From assembly GCA_019058425.1 (NCBI GenBank), contig JAHPYZ010000009.1, positions 27,387 through 88,599 on the forward strand: a DNA stretch of 61,213 nt. Reading direction: 5' to 3'. Shown here piece by piece: positions 36,187 through 45,665 of this stretch. Within the stretch, counting starts at the first letter, position 1; the number at the start of each line of letters is the position of its first letter. This DNA comes from Promethearchaeota archaeon (GTDB lineage: Archaea; Asgardarchaeota; Lokiarchaeia; Sigyniarchaeales; SOKP01). A model generated the notes under the pieces. It had not been told where the DNA came from, searched no databases, and saw only the letters and a program-made list of their open reading frames with translations. The position numbers and the translations under genes were made by a program.

Positions 36187-37299
36187 ATGAAATTTAAAGC
36201 AAGATTGTTTGATAAACTAGATAATAAGAAAGTTAAATGTCATGTATGTGCCAATGAATGTACAATACTTCCAGACAAAGTAGGGATATGTAGAACAAGG
36301 AAGAATTTTGATGGAGAATTATTCACATTAATTTACGGTTCAATGATCTCGACTGGTAGTTTGGACCCTATTGAAAAGAAACCACTTTATAATTATTGGC
36401 CTGGGGCTACAGCATATTCAATTGCATCAATTGGATGTTCTTTTAAATGCCAGAATTGCCAAAATTGGTCTATTAGCCAAGCAAATCCAACAGATAATGG
36501 AAAAAATGGATTTTATGACCTTCAAGGTTATGAAGGTAGAGGAATGTCTTTAGTAGAAATGACACCTGAACAATTAGAAAAAAGAGTTGTTAAGAGTGGA
36601 GCAAAAACTCTTGCATATACATATAACGAACCATTAATATGGCATGAATGGATAATAGACACAGTTCCTCTTATGAAAAAACATGATATAAAAACAATTT
36701 TAGTAACAAATGGATATTCTACACCAGAAGCAACAAAAGAATTAATTGATATAGGAATTGATGCTGCAAACATAGATATTAAGGCTATGTCAGATGAATT
36801 CTATAAAAAAATATGTGGTGTTACGTCAGTTCAACCCGTTTTGGACACTGCTAAGCAATTTAAAAGCAATAGAGTTCATATAGAAATTACTAATTTAATT
36901 ATTCCTGATTTAAACGATAGCAAAGAGGATATTCAAAAATTGTGCGATTGGATAGTGGATAATTTAGGAAAAAATACGCCTGTTCACTTTTCTGCATATC
37001 ATCCAGATTTCAAAATGCCCTCAATGAAACGTACTCCTTATGAAACATTAAATATAGCTTATAATATTGCTAAAGAAGTAGGATTATATTTCCCATATGT
37101 CGGAAACATCTCTCATGAGAAGGGAAGCAATACATATTGTCCCAATTGTAATCATTTACTATTCGGAAGAAGAGGATATACTTTTAAAAAAATTGATGTT
37201 ACTGATGATAATAAATGTCCTAATTGCTCTTATGAATTAGATAATGATATTATTGGTGAAATTAATAAGTATCCTTCACACAAATTCAGTTTTTTTTAA
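36187..37299 (+). CDS. AmrS-like radical SAM protein (AmmeMemoRadiSam system type)
   Basis: From ATG 36187 the protein has 370 residues. The frame is open to a TTG at 36094, but a TATA-like TTATATATTTA at about 36131-36141 lies inside that extension, so the ATG is preferred. An N-terminal Cys motif (CHVCANEC) and KVGICRTR precede the radical SAM motif CSFKCQNC, then YNEPLIWHEW and NIDIKAMSDEFY typical of the family. The C-terminus adds a zinc ribbon with two CPNC pairs. The usual partners, Memo and AMMECR1, are not in the window. Substrate is unknown. Confidence 0.88.
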   Translation: MKFKARLFDKLDNKKVKCHVCANECTILPDKVGICRTRKNFDGELFTLIYGSMISTGSLDPIEKKPLYNYWPGATAYSIASIGCSFKCQNCQNWSISQANPTDNGKNGFYDLQGYEGRGMSLVEMTPEQLEKRVVKSGAKTLAYTYNEPLIWHEWIIDTVPLMKKHDIKTILVTNGYSTPEATKELIDIGIDAANIDIKAMSDEFYKKICGVTSVQPVLDTAKQFKSNRVHIEITNLIIPDLNDSKEDIQKLCDWIVDNLGKNTPVHFSAYHPDFKMPSMKRTPYETLNIAYNIAKEVGLYFPYVGNISHEKGSNTYCPNCNHLLFGRRGYTFKKIDVTDDNKCPNCSYELDNDIIGEINKYPSHKFSFF

Positions 37300-37307
37300 C
37301 GGGGGTT

Positions 37308-37787
37308 CTAAGTTTCATTGATTCGCTTCCCAAATTTAATGGCATTTTTTGTACCAATCCAAAATAATTTCCTGAATTTGGATTGATCGATTACTTGGGC
37401 ACCTGCTTCTTCAACTTTTTCTTTCATATATTGAAGTGCTTTCCCACCTGTGAAGCGAGCTGTATTAAATACTATTGTTTTTTTCCCTCCAAGATTTCTC
37501 ATTCTAGCTAAAATTTCATTAAAAGCTTTTGGTGGAAAATTTCCATATGTAGGCATACCAAAAATAATTAAATCATAAGGTGAAGCATCAAGATTATTTA
37601 ATTCAGTTTCAATTGTTGAAAAATCTTTATTTTCGAATTTATCTAGCATTTTTATCTTCTCGATAAATTTCCCCTTTAATTCTATTGGATAATAACCAAC
37701 TTCATAATTGTCAAGAGCACTTGCGATAGCCTCAGCTGTTTTTTTCGTTCTTCCTCCCATTGTGAAGTATGTAATTAGCGCTTTCAT
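37308..37787 (-). CDS. Flavodoxin-family protein
   Basis: A 159-residue flavodoxin-like protein. The FMN phosphate loop is YFTMGGRTKKTA near the N-terminus, and FGMPTYGNFPPKA is the second FMN-binding loop. The C-terminal basic stretch is longer than in short flavodoxins. It could carry electrons for anaerobic enzymes. It converges on the radical SAM gene, with only eight bases between stop codons. Confidence 0.85.
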   Translation of the reverse strand: MKALITYFTMGGRTKKTAEAIASALDNYEVGYYPIELKGKFIEKIKMLDKFENKDFSTIETELNNLDASPYDLIIFGMPTYGNFPPKAFNEILARMRNLGGKKTIVFNTARFTGGKALQYMKEKVEEAGAQVIDQSKFRKLFWIGTKNAIKFGKRINET

Positions 37788-37897
37788 AATTATAAAAGAA
37801 ATTATTTACCTATAAACTTTTATTCTGATTATCTCTACCAAAAATTTTATGGCATTTCCCTTAAATCTTAATAAAAGATAAAAAAAATTAATAAGAA

Positions 37898-38572
37898 TTA
37901 AAAATAGCCTGAAATGCTAACACCAACCACTAGTAATAAAAATCCTTGAACCAAACAGAAAGCAGCCACTATGAATGCTAATGGGGGCCAAGATAGTGCT
38001 TTTGAAATTGCCATTACTCCGGACATATAGAATTTTGCTGTAAGAGCGATAATCGCAAAGATAATTATAAAGATGATTACTAATAATATCTTCGGATCTA
38101 TAAATACTGCAATAACTTCTACTAGTTGGTGGGGGATTGCTAAAGCTATTATAGCCACTATTAAACTAGCAACCATTAGACCAATAACACTTGCGATTGG
38201 GAGATCGTTAATAGGCTTTAAAAAGGTAAATATGCCAAAGACGATTAGTATAATAGCAGTAAAAATACTTTTACCTGCTGTGGGATTTAACGCAGCATAA
38301 GCTGTACTTGGTGGTTCATTAAGAATCAGCTCTCCTGCTCCGCTTAATATGCTGAAAATTCCTACAATGAAACCAATATAGGTTAAACCCTTAAGAAACT
38401 TGGTAACATCAAAATCCCAGCTTTCTACTTTTCGTTTTTTGAAGGATCCTCTCCTTTTTGTCTCATATAAAGCGTATATTATCCAGATTATACCAAGAAG
38501 TAAAAGGAAAAATCCTCCCCATCGTGATAAAGGTCGTAATATATTTTCTGTAAAATCAAATTGAAAAATCAA
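37898..38572 (-). CDS. Polytopic membrane protein, function unknown
   Basis: A 224-residue hydrophobic protein with about six membrane helices. A charged loop (YETKRRGSFKKRKVESWDFD) follows the first helix. Later helices are rich in Ile, Ala and Gly. No transport or enzyme motif is recognised. It stands between flavodoxin and GlpD on the same strand, with 110-base gaps. Confidence 0.6.
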   Translation of the reverse strand: MIFQFDFTENILRPLSRWGGFFLLLLGIIWIIYALYETKRRGSFKKRKVESWDFDVTKFLKGLTYIGFIVGIFSILSGAGELILNEPPSTAYAALNPTAGKSIFTAIILIVFGIFTFLKPINDLPIASVIGLMVASLIVAIIALAIPHQLVEVIAVFIDPKILLVIIFIIIFAIIALTAKFYMSGVMAISKALSWPPLAFIVAAFCLVQGFLLLVVGVSISGYF

Positions 38573-38680
38573 TTATTTTCACTCTTAAATGTATATTTAG
38601 ATTTGTATTATATTGTATATATAAACTTAAAAATATATTTCAAAGGGAGTCCAATTATTCAAAATTTGAGTTTGGAAAAA

Positions 38681-40378
38681 TTACGTTATAAAAGATACAG
38701 TCTTTTTGATGTAATTCATATAAACCTCAATTTCTTGATTTTTTTTATTTTCATCCCAGGAATATTCTTTAGCCATTAGTTCAGCGACTTTACTAGCTGC
38801 TTCAAAAGCTTTTTTATGATGGATCCATAGAGACATTTCTGTTCTTCTACAAAAAACATCAATTACATGAGGTGTTAATTCATAACGTAGCGTATATACT
38901 ACTTCTGCTTTTATAAAATTGTTTTCTTCGATAATTTTATTAGCTAGTGAGGAGTCTTCTTTAATCAATTCCAAAATCTTTATAGCACCTTTTCCATATT
39001 GTTGATACAAATGATCTATAATATCAGATTCCAAATCTAACTTCATATTTTTAAAGATATTATCCCACTCTTTTTTATCAAGTCCAATAATGAAAGGTTG
39101 CTTACTAAAATGCTTTTCCTTTGCAGAACTCGGAAATAAATTTTTATTTATTATATGTTCAAATACATCTTCAGCCATTGCTCGCCATTCGGTCAATTTA
39201 CCACCAGTTATTGTAAGTAACCCATCATCAGAGAAGAATATAATATGTTTACGCGAGACTTCACTCTCTGTTTTCCCTTTTTGCATCACAAGTGGTCTAA
39301 TTCCCGCATACGTTGATAAGATATTTTCGTATCCTAACTGAGCATTAGGAAAGTAGAATCTAGTTGACTCGATCAAGTAATCGGCATCCTCTTTTTTACA
39401 ATAAGGATTAGCCAAGTCTTCTTTAAAGTCCGTATCTGTTGTACCAATAATAGTGAACTCTTTATTTCTTGGTAAAACAAAAAATGCTCTATCATCTTTT
39501 TTTGAAAAAACTATAGCAGCATTTTGATTTTTAATATTTTTCCTTCGATATTGAAGGTGAACCCCTTTTGTTGGTCGAATCAAGGGACTAGGTATTTCAT
39601 TAGGATATATATCTATTAATTGGTCAGTCCATACTCCTGTGGCATTTACAACTAGTCTAGTTTTGATTTCAAAATCAATGTTATTTTCTAAATCAGTACA
39701 TTTTACACCTAAGATTATTCCATTATCTTTTAAATAGCCATTTGCTTTACAGTAATTTACTGCAACTGCCCCTCGTACTACAGCTTCTTTAATTATTTCT
39801 AAAGTTAACCTTGCATCATCTAGATTTGTGTCATAATAAACCGCGCCTCCTAAATTCCCTTCTTTAATGTACTCAGGTTCTATTTCAAATATTTCTTCTG
39901 TAGAAAGCACCCTAGATTTTTTAAAATTTGTAAATTCTGAATCCTTGTCACTTAAAAAATCATAAACTTTAGTAGCACCTTTTATATCACGCCTTTTATA
40001 TTTCCCTCCTTCTAAATGAACAAATAAGAATGGAATTGGCCGTATAAGGTGAGGGATATGGGCTCTCATCCAATTCCGCTCTTGTAATGCTTCTTTCACT
40101 AGGTCTAAGTCTCCGTGAGCAATATATCTAATACCTCCATGTCCAAGTTTTGAACTTCTTGAGGAGGTCCCTGCTGCAAAGTCCTGCATATCAATACAAG
40201 CAACTTTTAATCCTCTCATAGCTGCTTCTCTAGCAACTCCCGCACCTGTAATTCCCGCTCCAATAATTAGAATATCAAAGCTAGTCTCTTGTAATTTTTT
40301 TATAATTTTGTCTCTGTTCTTGTAATTCCATGTTTGATCGAATATTTTCATCTCTAAATCTTTCATACTTATCAACAT
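38681..40378 (-). CDS. glpD: FAD-dependent glycerol-3-phosphate dehydrogenase
   Basis: A 565-residue GlpD/GlpA-type enzyme. The FAD motif IIGAGITGAGVAREAA is near residues 37-52, followed by GTSSRSSKLGHGGIRY, a strong family signature. Further segments include RPTKGVHLQY, FVLPRNKEFTIIGTTDTDF and ITGGKLTEWRAMAEDV. The C-terminal domain resembles the GlpD helical cap. It oxidises sn-glycerol-3-phosphate to dihydroxyacetone phosphate and passes electrons to a quinone-like or other acceptor. The stereochemistry matters in an archaeon, whose lipids are normally built on glycerol-1-phosphate. Confidence 0.93.
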   Translation of the reverse strand: MLISMKDLEMKIFDQTWNYKNRDKIIKKLQETSFDILIIGAGITGAGVAREAAMRGLKVACIDMQDFAAGTSSRSSKLGHGGIRYIAHGDLDLVKEALQERNWMRAHIPHLIRPIPFLFVHLEGGKYKRRDIKGATKVYDFLSDKDSEFTNFKKSRVLSTEEIFEIEPEYIKEGNLGGAVYYDTNLDDARLTLEIIKEAVVRGAVAVNYCKANGYLKDNGIILGVKCTDLENNIDFEIKTRLVVNATGVWTDQLIDIYPNEIPSPLIRPTKGVHLQYRRKNIKNQNAAIVFSKKDDRAFFVLPRNKEFTIIGTTDTDFKEDLANPYCKKEDADYLIESTRFYFPNAQLGYENILSTYAGIRPLVMQKGKTESEVSRKHIIFFSDDGLLTITGGKLTEWRAMAEDVFEHIINKNLFPSSAKEKHFSKQPFIIGLDKKEWDNIFKNMKLDLESDIIDHLYQQYGKGAIKILELIKEDSSLANKIIEENNFIKAEVVYTLRYELTPHVIDVFCRRTEMSLWIHHKKAFEAASKVAELMAKEYSWDENKKNQEIEVYMNYIKKTVSFIT

Positions 40379-40571
40379 AAAGAATTTTTATTACTAATTT
40401 AATCTTACTTGATAAATCAAAAATTCTCAATTATAATAAATTAACTTTATTTTCAAAAATCCTTTTTTCGTGTGGATATTACACATTTTTTCTAAATGTA
40501 AAACTTTATAATAAACAACCCTATTAATTAGCAGTACAGCTAATTTTTGATTCAAAGAAGGATATTATAAT

Positions 40572-40955
40572 ATGTCAAAGTCTCAAAACAAAAAAGGTAT
40601 TCTTGTGGTAGATGATGCCCAATTTATAAGAAATAGAATTAAGAAAGCAATTGAAAAAATGGAATATTGCGAAGTTATTGGTGAAGCTTCTAATGGAGTG
40701 GAAGCCATCTCCTTATATAAGAAATTAAAGCCAGATTTAGTTACCATGGATTTAGTGATGCCTGATATTGATGGTATTAAAGCAATTGAAGAAATTATGA
40801 AATATGATAAAAAAGCTAGAATTGTGGTAGTAAGCGCGATGGGCCAAGAGTTGTCTATCCTTGAAGCTACAGAAAAAGGGGCCAAAGATTATATTAAAAA
40901 ACCTTTCAAAGAAGAAGATATTTTCAGAACGATTGAAAAGTTTCTAAAAGTATAA
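40572..40955 (+). CDS. CheY-like response-regulator receiver
   Basis: A 127-residue single receiver domain. The acidic pair is in LVVDDAQF, the phosphoacceptor Asp is in VTMDLVMP, the Thr/Ser switch is in VVVSAMG, and the conserved Lys is in YIKKPFKE. No output domain, histidine kinase or chemotaxis gene is nearby, so its partner is unknown. It converges on the YprB-like exonuclease. Confidence 0.93.
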   Translation: MSKSQNKKGILVVDDAQFIRNRIKKAIEKMEYCEVIGEASNGVEAISLYKKLKPDLVTMDLVMPDIDGIKAIEEIMKYDKKARIVVVSAMGQELSILEATEKGAKDYIKKPFKEEDIFRTIEKFLKV

Positions 40956-40982
40956 TCTGGAATATATCATAATGATTTATTC

Positions 40983-41954
40983 TTAAAATTCTTCAAGAAT
41001 AGTTTTAAGAATTAAAGGCATAGAGTAAACATCATAATAGTTATGCTCAATAATCTCCTTTATTAATCCAATATATTTCTCAGAATTTTCTCGATATTTT
41101 CGATAACATAAACCTACTAATCTACTTGGTAATGAATTGTCTCTATTCCAACTCAATAACTTTTCTTCCATATTGGTTAATGTATATTCGTTATATTGTC
41201 CCTTATACAAACGACGACAATGGTGATACAAATCAATATGATGAAATTTTGAATTACTTTTCTCATATAGTGGTTCTTCCTCTGAAATCATTGGATTTTC
41301 ATCAAAAAAGTAAATAAATCGGTTTGCTAAATATGGTATATCAAAGGTCTTTCCATTATAGGTTATGAAGCATTTATAATGCGGAAGTACTTTTTTTTTT
41401 AGATATTCATAAATAGCTATTTCTTCTTCAAGTACTCTCGCAAAAAGAAGTTTTATTTTAAAGTTCCCATTTTTAAAAAAACCAATCCCGACTAGGATAA
41501 CGGGACTATCAATTATCCCTAACGTTTCAATATCTAAAAACAAGAAGTCTTCAATTTTAAAGCAAAAGCTTACATCTAAATCATTTATATACCTATTTTT
41601 CGTTAGAGTTTTGTAATCCTTGTTTTTAATCAAGTTTATAATCTGATTAGCTGGAGAACTAAAATGTAAATTATGTTTTAAATCTATAAGTGTTCTTATT
41701 CCTCTCTGATTTAATTTTTTTTCGATATATTCTCCAATATAACTTACTACTTTAAGATTGTATAATAATTTTTTCTGGGTTTTAAATAGATTAATATCGC
41801 TAGGTATTTCATTTTCCTCCCAAAAGAATTCAATGAATTCACCCATGTTGTTTTTAATAATCCGATGATTTTGATATACATCTTCTAGTCGTTTACCACG
41901 ATACTGTTCTACTAATGGAGTAATATCAAAGCTTTCGAATTTGTAGTAATCCAT
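40983..41954 (-). CDS. YprB-type RNase H-like 3'-5' exonuclease
   Basis: A 323-residue protein of the RNase H-like exonuclease fold (YprB type). Motif I is LDIETLG with Asp141 and Glu143; motif II is ITYNGKTFDIPYL; motif III is YYDVYSMPLIL near the C-terminus. The first 130 residues are helical, as in YprB relatives. It probably degrades single-stranded nucleic acid, but the substrate is not known. Confidence 0.82.
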   Translation of the reverse strand: MDYYKFESFDITPLVEQYRGKRLEDVYQNHRIIKNNMGEFIEFFWEENEIPSDINLFKTQKKLLYNLKVVSYIGEYIEKKLNQRGIRTLIDLKHNLHFSSPANQIINLIKNKDYKTLTKNRYINDLDVSFCFKIEDFLFLDIETLGIIDSPVILVGIGFFKNGNFKIKLLFARVLEEEIAIYEYLKKKVLPHYKCFITYNGKTFDIPYLANRFIYFFDENPMISEEEPLYEKSNSKFHHIDLYHHCRRLYKGQYNEYTLTNMEEKLLSWNRDNSLPSRLVGLCYRKYRENSEKYIGLIKEIIEHNYYDVYSMPLILKTILEEF

Positions 41955-42030
41955 TATCTATAATAAAGCAAGATATTTTATTTAATAAGGTATTCTCTTA
42001 AGATTTATAGTAAATTTAATGCATAGAATT

Positions 42031-42681
42031 TTATACTAATTTAAAAACATAAGTATTCATATTTTCTTTTCCCCAGGATTCAGAGGTAACAATTTCTACC
42101 TCAAACTTAAGGAGCTTCATTCCTAAAGGAATGAAAATATTAAGAATTTCTTGTCTAGAATATGGTCGTGAATACATTTTATTACCTTTAAAGTCAATAA
42201 TCACATCTTCATCTAAATCAATACCATCAACCCAAGGTCCATTTAAACAGAGATAGAAAATTCCTCCTTTTATTAGAGCTTGTACTATTTTTATTGCTGT
42301 TTCTTTGAATAAATGTGGATTTAGCTGTAGCATAGAATATGAAGAGAAAATTCCATCAAACTTTTTCTTATAATTAATATCTGTCATTGATATTTCTTTA
42401 AATCTCGCTTCAGGCACATTCTTTCTCGCTATATTTATCATTTCAGTCGAAATATCAATCCCTAAAACCTTAAAACCTTTTTCTATTAATAATTTTGCAT
42501 ATGGTAATCCTGTTCCTGTTCCCAAATCCAATATATATGCTCCTTTAGGTAATTGATCACAAAAATCATTAAAAAGGGAATAGATTTGTCCATGAAATTC
42601 TTTATCATATGTTTTGGCTGCATTGTCCCAAGCTTTCTTGTTTAGTTGAAGTATGTAAAAATCATCTTTCAATGTGATCAA
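42031..42681 (-). CDS. SAM-dependent methyltransferase
   Basis: A 216-residue class I methyltransferase. Motif I is LDLGTGTGLPYA, followed by VLGIDISTEMI (acidic residue binding the ribose) and a motif around FDGIFSSYSMLQL. The substrate cannot be told from the sequence. It is 76 bases downstream of the acyl-CoA dehydrogenase on the same strand and may share its transcript. Confidence 0.85.
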   Translation of the reverse strand: MITLKDDFYILQLNKKAWDNAAKTYDKEFHGQIYSLFNDFCDQLPKGAYILDLGTGTGLPYAKLLIEKGFKVLGIDISTEMINIARKNVPEARFKEISMTDINYKKKFDGIFSSYSMLQLNPHLFKETAIKIVQALIKGGIFYLCLNGPWVDGIDLDEDVIIDFKGNKMYSRPYSRQEILNIFIPLGMKLLKFEVEIVTSESWGKENMNTYVFKLV

Positions 42682-42757
42682 ATAGATATTAGAAAAAAAA
42701 GATAAGAATTTTTTATTGAATAAATTTATTTAAAAATTCTCTGAATTTTACTTTTTC

Positions 42758-44047
42758 TTATTTAGTTTTAAAAAATCTTCTAGATTCAGCATCACCAAGT
42801 ATATAATGGCTTCCACCACCGTGTACCATACAGTACGCATCAAGAAGTCCAAATTGATTGCAATATTGCTCTGTAAATGCTCTTCCACCCATGGTTCTAA
42901 ATAAATCTATGGAACTTTGAAATGCCAATTCACATGTTTGAATTTTTAACCCCATTACTTGATTGGCCATGATTTTAGAATCTGCGATTTCTGAACGATT
43001 ATCGATCTCGCGAGCATAATTCATTAAAGCTGAAAGGTATAAATTGATTCCTCGAATATTATTAGCAATTGGAAACCTAATAATTTGATATTGATATAAT
43101 TTGTGTTTAAACTGTTCGCGTTGAAGAGCAAAAGCATGAGAATAAAATAATTTTTTAATACTGTCCCCTATTGCTTCAGCACTTATAACCAAACGTTCTT
43201 CAGTTAATTGATGAAACATTATATCTAATCCATCACCATCGAGAAGATTATCTCTAGGAAGTTCGACATCATCAAAAACCAAACGACTAACAAATGCATC
43301 ATACATACCATAAGTTCTTACTCTAGAAGATTCAAAATTCTTCAATTGTTGATGTTCAGTATCTACGATTATTCCGCCTAGTCTTCCATTATTTAATCTT
43401 CCATAAAGAATAAGGTTCTCAGCTAACATACCATTGGTTATAAATAATTTTTTCCCATTCGCGATAACTTTATCTCCTTTCTCATCTAATTTTAACTCAA
43501 TTCTAACAATGTCGCTTCCTGCGTTAAACTCGGTCATGCCAGACGCTGCCATCAAACCATTTTTTATCACAGGAATGAGATACTTTTCCCGTTGATAATC
43601 ATTAGCTTTATAATTTACAGGATTACAATAAAGTGTACCCCCCGCTAAACGTCCCATTTCAATACTCCAATTTCCACTGACATATCTATCACTTTTAGGT
43701 GACCAAAAGCCACCACATAAGGATAAAGCTATAAGGGCATTTCTAGTAACATTTCCAACATCATGATCATCAAAATCAATAACCGTACTATAGTAACCCT
43801 TTTCAGCTAATTTTTTCATAAAATTAACGACGATTTCACTTTTTCTTTCTTGAATTGGTTCTTCTGCCTTATAGTTTAACTCTTCCAAGTTTTTTAATTC
43901 TTCCTCAAGATATTCTTCCATATATTCATAAAATTCAGCTAGGAAATTTTTTTCTTTTACATTAAATATTGGGTTATTCAATATATCCAATTCTGGAATG
44001 TATCTACTAATTTCTAGTTTCGGAAATTCTGGGAGTCTTGTATCCAT
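42758..44047 (-). CDS. Acyl-CoA dehydrogenase with IVD/LCAD-type catalytic glutamate
   Basis: A 429-residue acyl-CoA dehydrogenase. FAD/substrate-binding segments are MTEFNAGSD (171-179), REQFKHKL (310-317) and MGGRAF (386-391). The catalytic base of medium-chain enzymes (in YEGT near the C-terminus) is Gly here (HGGGS, 409-413). Instead Glu284 in TEERLVI stands where isovaleryl-CoA and long-chain dehydrogenases carry their base. This points to long or branched substrates. It desaturates acyl-CoA to 2-enoyl-CoA. It is divergent from the thiolase-fold gene. Confidence 0.9.
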   Translation of the reverse strand: MDTRLPEFPKLEISRYIPELDILNNPIFNVKEKNFLAEFYEYMEEYLEEELKNLEELNYKAEEPIQERKSEIVVNFMKKLAEKGYYSTVIDFDDHDVGNVTRNALIALSLCGGFWSPKSDRYVSGNWSIEMGRLAGGTLYCNPVNYKANDYQREKYLIPVIKNGLMAASGMTEFNAGSDIVRIELKLDEKGDKVIANGKKLFITNGMLAENLILYGRLNNGRLGGIIVDTEHQQLKNFESSRVRTYGMYDAFVSRLVFDDVELPRDNLLDGDGLDIMFHQLTEERLVISAEAIGDSIKKLFYSHAFALQREQFKHKLYQYQIIRFPIANNIRGINLYLSALMNYAREIDNRSEIADSKIMANQVMGLKIQTCELAFQSSIDLFRTMGGRAFTEQYCNQFGLLDAYCMVHGGGSHYILGDAESRRFFKTK

Positions 44048-44239
44048 AATAAATAAGTCAATTCTCTTATGATTTTAAATTTTCTTCTACTTACAGTTGG
44101 ATTTTTTTCCCATCTATATAAATAAGTCTAATTAGTAAGCTTTTAATCAAAATAAAACATAACAATAAAATATCAATTCAATTTGAAAACTAAATTGTAA
44201 AAAATAAATAGATGTGAATTACTAGAAAGTGAAGTTATT

Positions 44240-45661
44240 ATGATTAAATTTAGTGATAAACAATTAAAAATACCGAAACTAATGCGACCGGTCTATTTAG
44301 CCACAGTTGGAATGTCAAAATTTGACAGAGCCTTTCCAGAAACGCGAACTGAAGAATTATGCATAAATGCATTAACAGCAGCTGCGCATTTTGTAAATAT
44401 GACTCCTTCTGAACTCAAAAAATATATTCACACTTGCTATTATGGCCATTTTGCTGACCATTTTGGAGATCAATTACTTGGAGAAGCAGTTATTCATGAT
44501 AGACTTGGATTAGATCCATTAGGAAATATTGGTGTAAAAACTGGTGGTGCTACAGGTGGTTCTGCTATGTGGGAGGCTGTAAAGGCTGTAGCTTCAGGGT
44601 ATAGCGATTGTGCTCTAGCACTAGGATGGGAGAGAATGGATGAAGTCCCGACTGATGAAGGCAACCATCTTATTTCAGCCGCAGCAGATAAGGATTGGGA
44701 AACTCCCTTAGGACATATATACACAGGTTATTATGCTGTTATGGCTCAAAGATATTGGAAAATTTTTGGTAAGGAAGAAGATTCGTTTAGAAATACCATG
44801 GCAGAAGTAGCTGTTAAAAATCGAGGTTATGCGAGAATGAACCCTCATGCTCAAGGCCCAATGAAAATAACTGTTGAAGATGTAATTAAATCTCCTATTG
44901 TTGCGTATCCCCTCCGTGCTTTAGATTGTTGCTTAATGAGTGTTGGATCTGCATGTGGAATAGTCTGCGATGAAAAAACTGCCTATGAAATAACAGATAA
45001 ACCACTTAGGATTTATATTGCTGCTGGAAGTCATACGTTGCGGGTTGCTGATAGAAGAGATATGAAAATACCTCTCTTACCAAATGAAACATCCGGACAA
45101 TATGATGACTTAGGGAAAAAGTTTCCAGGTGGAGATCGTTATCCAGGCTTTACAAGCTTCTTAGCAGCTAGAATGTCAGCATATTATGCATACCATATGT
45201 CTGGAGTTGTAGATCCAACAGAAGATCTTGATGTAGTAGAACTTCATGATGCATTTACAATCAGTGATATTCAAACATATGAAGACATTGGTATTAGACC
45301 CTATGGAGAAGGAAGAGATTATATAGAAACTGGTGATGCTTACGTAATTAACCCTCAAACTAAAAAACCAGGGAATCTACCAAGTAATCCTAGTGGTGGT
45401 TTAATAGGATGTATGCATGCTGTAGGGGCAACAGGCCTAATGCAAATTGCTGAGATTGGATACCATATTTGGAATCGATGGAATGAAATTCATGAACCTG
45501 AGGAGAAGTGGAAAGCATTCGGAAGAGAAAAACCAAACGATTGGACAAGCCTACAAGTTAAAGGAGCAAAAAGAGGTTTAGCAATTTCTCATGCTGGAGT
45601 AGGTTCTCATGTAACATGTACTATTTTAATGGATCCAAATAATTTAATAAAGGAGGATTAA
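44240..45661 (+). CDS. Thiolase-superfamily protein lacking the catalytic cysteine (SCP-x/Ltp2-like)
   Basis: A 473-residue thiolase fold. The nucleophile loop, normally VEAACASGG, reads VKTGGATGG (99-107), so the active Cys is Gly103. The SCP-x-type ELHDAF is at 335-339 and the His of GHP survives as His393 in CMHAVGATG. The late Cys position reads SHAGVG. Normal thiolysis or Claisen chemistry through a Cys thioester is therefore unlikely. The closest known parallel is Ltp2, a thiolase-fold retro-aldolase that works bound to a DUF35 domain. A DUF35 gene follows four bases after the stop, supporting a similar complex. Confidence 0.88.
   Translation: MIKFSDKQLKIPKLMRPVYLATVGMSKFDRAFPETRTEELCINALTAAAHFVNMTPSELKKYIHTCYYGHFADHFGDQLLGEAVIHDRLGLDPLGNIGVKTGGATGGSAMWEAVKAVASGYSDCALALGWERMDEVPTDEGNHLISAAADKDWETPLGHIYTGYYAVMAQRYWKIFGKEEDSFRNTMAEVAVKNRGYARMNPHAQGPMKITVEDVIKSPIVAYPLRALDCCLMSVGSACGIVCDEKTAYEITDKPLRIYIAAGSHTLRVADRRDMKIPLLPNETSGQYDDLGKKFPGGDRYPGFTSFLAARMSAYYAYHMSGVVDPTEDLDVVELHDAFTISDIQTYEDIGIRPYGEGRDYIETGDAYVINPQTKKPGNLPSNPSGGLIGCMHAVGATGLMQIAEIGYHIWNRWNEIHEPEEKWKAFGREKPNDWTSLQVKGAKRGLAISHAGVGSHVTCTILMDPNNLIKED
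45650..45656 (+). promoter_or_regulatory. Strong ribosome-binding site for the DUF35 gene
   Basis: AAGGAGG ends nine bases before the ATG at 45666 and overlaps the last codons of the thiolase-fold gene. It fixes the start and implies translation coupling of the pair. Confidence 0.8.
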
Positions 45662-45665
45662 AAAG

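Noticed and set aside
44240-45661. Plain acetyl-CoA C-acetyltransferase annotation
   Set aside because: The catalytic cysteine is missing, so ordinary thiolase function should not be assumed.
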